DNA of 64,000 bases, taken from assembly GCF_000150275.1 (NCBI RefSeq), contig NW_002060954.1, forward strand, positions 372,287-436,286, written 5' to 3'. Shown piece by piece: positions 62,061 to 64,000 of the stretch; within the stretch, counting starts at the first letter, position 1; each line of letters opens with the position of its first letter. The notes below the pieces were generated by a model. The model worked only from the letters and a program-made list of their open reading frames with translations, searched no databases and was not told the origin of the DNA. The position numbers and the translations under genes were made by a program. Source of the DNA: Trichoplax adhaerens (lineage: Eukaryota > Placozoa > Uniplacotomia > Trichoplacea > Trichoplacidae).

Positions 62061-63246
62061 ATGAACGACGTCCCAATACTTCAGCAACCTCCAAGTTACT
62101 ATGATCCGCCAAGTTATGGTACCACATCGAATAGCTATCGTGGAAGCAATGGCCTACATCGAAATAGAACCCCTGTATGCGTCGCTCAGATGGACGAAGA
62201 AGGCTTATCCGATTTTATGATCTCTCATGCTTGCCTGTGCAGTATTTTACCTCCATTTTCATGTTTGTGTTTGCAGCCTTTACGGGTTTTATGTTGTGCC
62301 AAGAGTGAGGGCCTGCGCCAAGCACAAGCTACTCGTTTGGTACTATATACAGATGAGTTGGAGTTGCAGCTGGATAGTTACTGCCAATGCTGTGCATGCG
62401 TTGGTGCTGGTCCTGCGCCACGACCAGAGTCTGCGGGTTTGTCTACTGTTCTCGTTAATGTTAGATAATAATTTAGGTTTAATTAGTGTTTATCTAAGAT
62501 TACTGGTTTAGTTTACTATTCTGCAGTTGAAATCTGTCTAAGATTTTCGTATTTGTGTGCGTCGGTGGATGATGCAGTACAGACTGTACACAGTTGTGCA
62601 CTTGTACGTACAGTACACTGGTCGCGAGTTTACGAGTTGCATACTGTACTGTACGCGCAATAAACGTACGTATAAAAACAGTACACGTACAAAATAAGTT
62701 CGAAAAGCATGGCATCAAGAAAACTTTATCTTTATAGAGCGTAACATGTCTATGTTAATTTAGTATAGTAGTTTTTTAATTCAGTACTTATCGGACAAGT
62801 ATAGTTGTGATTCTCATACGTTGATGCCTATGCAATTATAAATTCCTAGCTTATACTAGCGCTAAGTTATGCGGTACCGTTCCAATATTTAAGATACAGT
62901 AATAGAAGTAAAATCAAAATCTGCATCTGTCACTGGTGATAATGTATCTTTTAAATAAATGAACTATCATTATGATCAAATGATAGGTCTATGCGGCGAA
63001 ACTGGAAAGATGATCAAGATTTTACCATTAGATCAAATTTCTCAGATTACTGTCTTCAATTACTGGCAACTAAACTCGATTCGTATTGTATCTGCAACCC
63101 CTTTATTTACTATGGGCAAGGATTCTTCCATTGTAACGATAAATGGAATTGTCGATGCAGAAGAATTTGCGGCAGCAATACTGAATCAAATGAAAATTGT
63201 AAAAAATTATCGGCGAAACTATCCAGAACCGTCCGGAAATGTCTAG
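62061..63246 (+). CDS. Small PPxY / cysteine-rich / PH-like-domain protein
   Basis: Two exons: 62061 to a donor at 62403 (or 62409), then 62987-63246; both options keep phase 1; about 200 aa. I do not recognise the exact family. The N terminus has two PPxY motifs (QQPPSYYDPPSYG, residues about 9-21), ligands of WW domains such as those of NEDD4 E3 ligases. Next is a cysteine-rich stretch (HACLCSILPPFSCLCLQP, LRVLCCAKSE) that could be palmitoylated. The rest reads like a bacterial-type PH fold (bPH_2/DUF304-like): QATRLVLYTDELELQLDSYC on exon 1, then KMIKILPLDQISQITV, IRIVSA, SSIVTINGIVDAEEFAAAIL on exon 2. The split of the PH-like strands across the exon boundary supports the two-exon model. 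A membrane-attached adaptor is a guess. The donor GTGCTG (or GTCCTG) is weak, so this boundary is uncertain. Confidence 0.6.
62410..62986 (+). other. Intron of the PH-like gene
   Basis: About 0.58 kb, acceptor ATGATAG at 62986. It holds another loose cluster of TGTAC/GTACA words at about 62571-62690 and nothing coding that I can support. Confidence 0.5.
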
Positions 63247-63275
63247 AAAACTTTCAATAATAAGTTTAAGTAGTA

Positions 63276-63385
63276 GTATACGCGTATACCTTTGTAGATA
63301 GAAAACGTCCAATTTACACCTCAAGTATAATACGCGTATATCGCATTCCTATTATTACAATATACGTATACATATACGCGTATCA
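63276..63385. repeat. Cluster of TATACGCGTATA palindromes
   Basis: GTATACGCGTATAC at 63276-63289, TACGCGTA at 63331-63338 and TACGCGTA at 63375-63382, all within 110 bp and close behind the stop codon of the PH-like gene. This word is distinct from TACTGTACAGTA. Confidence 0.7.
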
Positions 63386-63746
63386 TAGAATATGTTAGAT
63401 TAACATTTTCTTTCTTACTTTATTAATGTATACTCAGATGTGATAGCTTTTAGCTTTTACTAGCAACGAATAGAGAAGTGCTCAGTGGTTTTTGTATTCA
63501 TAGTTTATGATTATAGCAACGAAAGTTAGTATTCCGAACAAAGTTAAACTTTGTATCATCGTATTCCAGATGATATTGGTAGTTGATTATAATTATAGCT
63601 TACAGAAATTATCGGACTTATATTTACGATTAGTACCTGCAGTGAAGCCCCAAATAAGCTTGAGACTAAGATTATTGCGGAGAGGGTATGGTGAAAAGGA
63701 TGTGACTGACAGAGAGACCAACTTTCGCTTGAGTAATCCATGTCAT

Positions 63747-63794
63747 TGTACAGTACAGTACATACCGTACTTTACTCAGTGTACTGTACAGTAG
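63747..63794. repeat. TACTGTACAGTA block F
   Basis: TGTACAGTACAGTACAT, then GTACTTTACTCAGTGTACTG and TACAGTA: a short array of the same type as A-E, near the right edge. Another word of the family (TGTACAGTA) follows at about 63931. Confidence 0.8.
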
Positions 63795-64000
63795 AGTGTA
63801 AACGGGCTAATTTACAGTATATGATTTTTATGAAAGCAAATATATAAAAAATTTTTTGTTTCTTTAATAAATTTTATATCTAACGAAAGAAAATGAGTTG
63901 AACTACAATTTATTTATACGGAATGTCGGTGTACAGTAGCCACAGCACAGTACGTAACAGTATACTGTTAATGGAGTTGAGTGTGCATCGTTTGAAAATA

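Larger units (their letters stand above)
63247..64000. other. 3' flank of the PH-like gene to window end
   Basis: Contains three TACGCGTA-centred palindromes (63276-63385) and a TACTGTACAGTA block (63747-63794). An open stretch at about 63567-63720 (KLSDLYLRLVPAVKP and onward) is preceded by a possible acceptor TTACAG and followed by GTGAAA. It could be an exon of a gene continuing beyond the window, but the evidence is too thin to call one. Confidence 0.4.

Noticed and set aside
62227-62511. Alternative open frame overlapping the PH-like gene
   Set aside because: The frame from 62061 reads PPxY motifs and PH-like strands that continue in phase into the exon at 62987; the overlapping frame does not.
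1-64000. Transposase, reverse transcriptase, tRNA or rRNA genes
   Set aside because: Looked for typical motifs, such as the tRNA B-box GGTTCGAATCC, and large mobile-element ORFs, and saw none. A dedicated search (tRNAscan, Dfam/Repbase) could still find diverged copies.

Overview
This window is metazoan nuclear DNA: AT-rich, with spliced genes, GT-AG introns of about 60 bp to 2 kb, and animal-only families (smoothelin, KSR, ERMARD, two-finger GATA). The compact but intron-rich layout, the AT-rich spacers and the divergent orthologues suggest an early-branching animal, with a placozoan such as Trichoplax or Hoilungia as the best guess. That guess is inference and was not checked against any database. 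I built the gene models by hand. Almost every exon junction was checked for splice site and codon phase, and the remaining gaps are stated in the entries.

Left part. A complete smoothelin-like gene (213-7322, minus, 7 exons, about 1586 aa) is followed by a 6 kb spacer with hairpins and a 116-bp tandem duplication. Next come an LRRC43-like leucine-rich-repeat gene (13325-17473, minus) and ribosomal protein L23A (18336-20648, plus), which diverge from one intergenic region packed with TACTGTACAGTA-type palindromes. A small coiled-coil and winged-helix gene resembling SKA1 (23555-26364, plus) follows, with two more palindrome arrays upstream.

Middle. A gene-poor stretch of about 10.5 kb (26365-36830) precedes a GATA transcription factor (36831-41847, plus). 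A second spacer of about 6.8 kb (41848-48634) contains unresolved exon-like pieces at 44.4-46.2 kb and a large palindrome array at 47.1-47.8 kb.

Right part. A complete KSR (kinase suppressor of Ras) gene of 19 exons (48635-56674, plus) converges on ERMARD (58008-61333, minus, 6 exons). ERMARD diverges from a small gene with PPxY motifs, a cysteine-rich segment and a PH-like domain (62061-63246, plus), and another palindrome array lies between them.

The genes form no single pathway. They cover cytoskeleton (smoothelin), cilium (LRRC43), translation (RPL23A), mitosis (SKA1-like), transcription (GATA) and Ras-MAPK signalling (KSR). The two most interesting signals are the inverting-pentamer palindrome arrays, which sit upstream of gene starts and between divergent genes, and two MLCK-type DFRxxL actin-binding motifs inside the smoothelin homologue.
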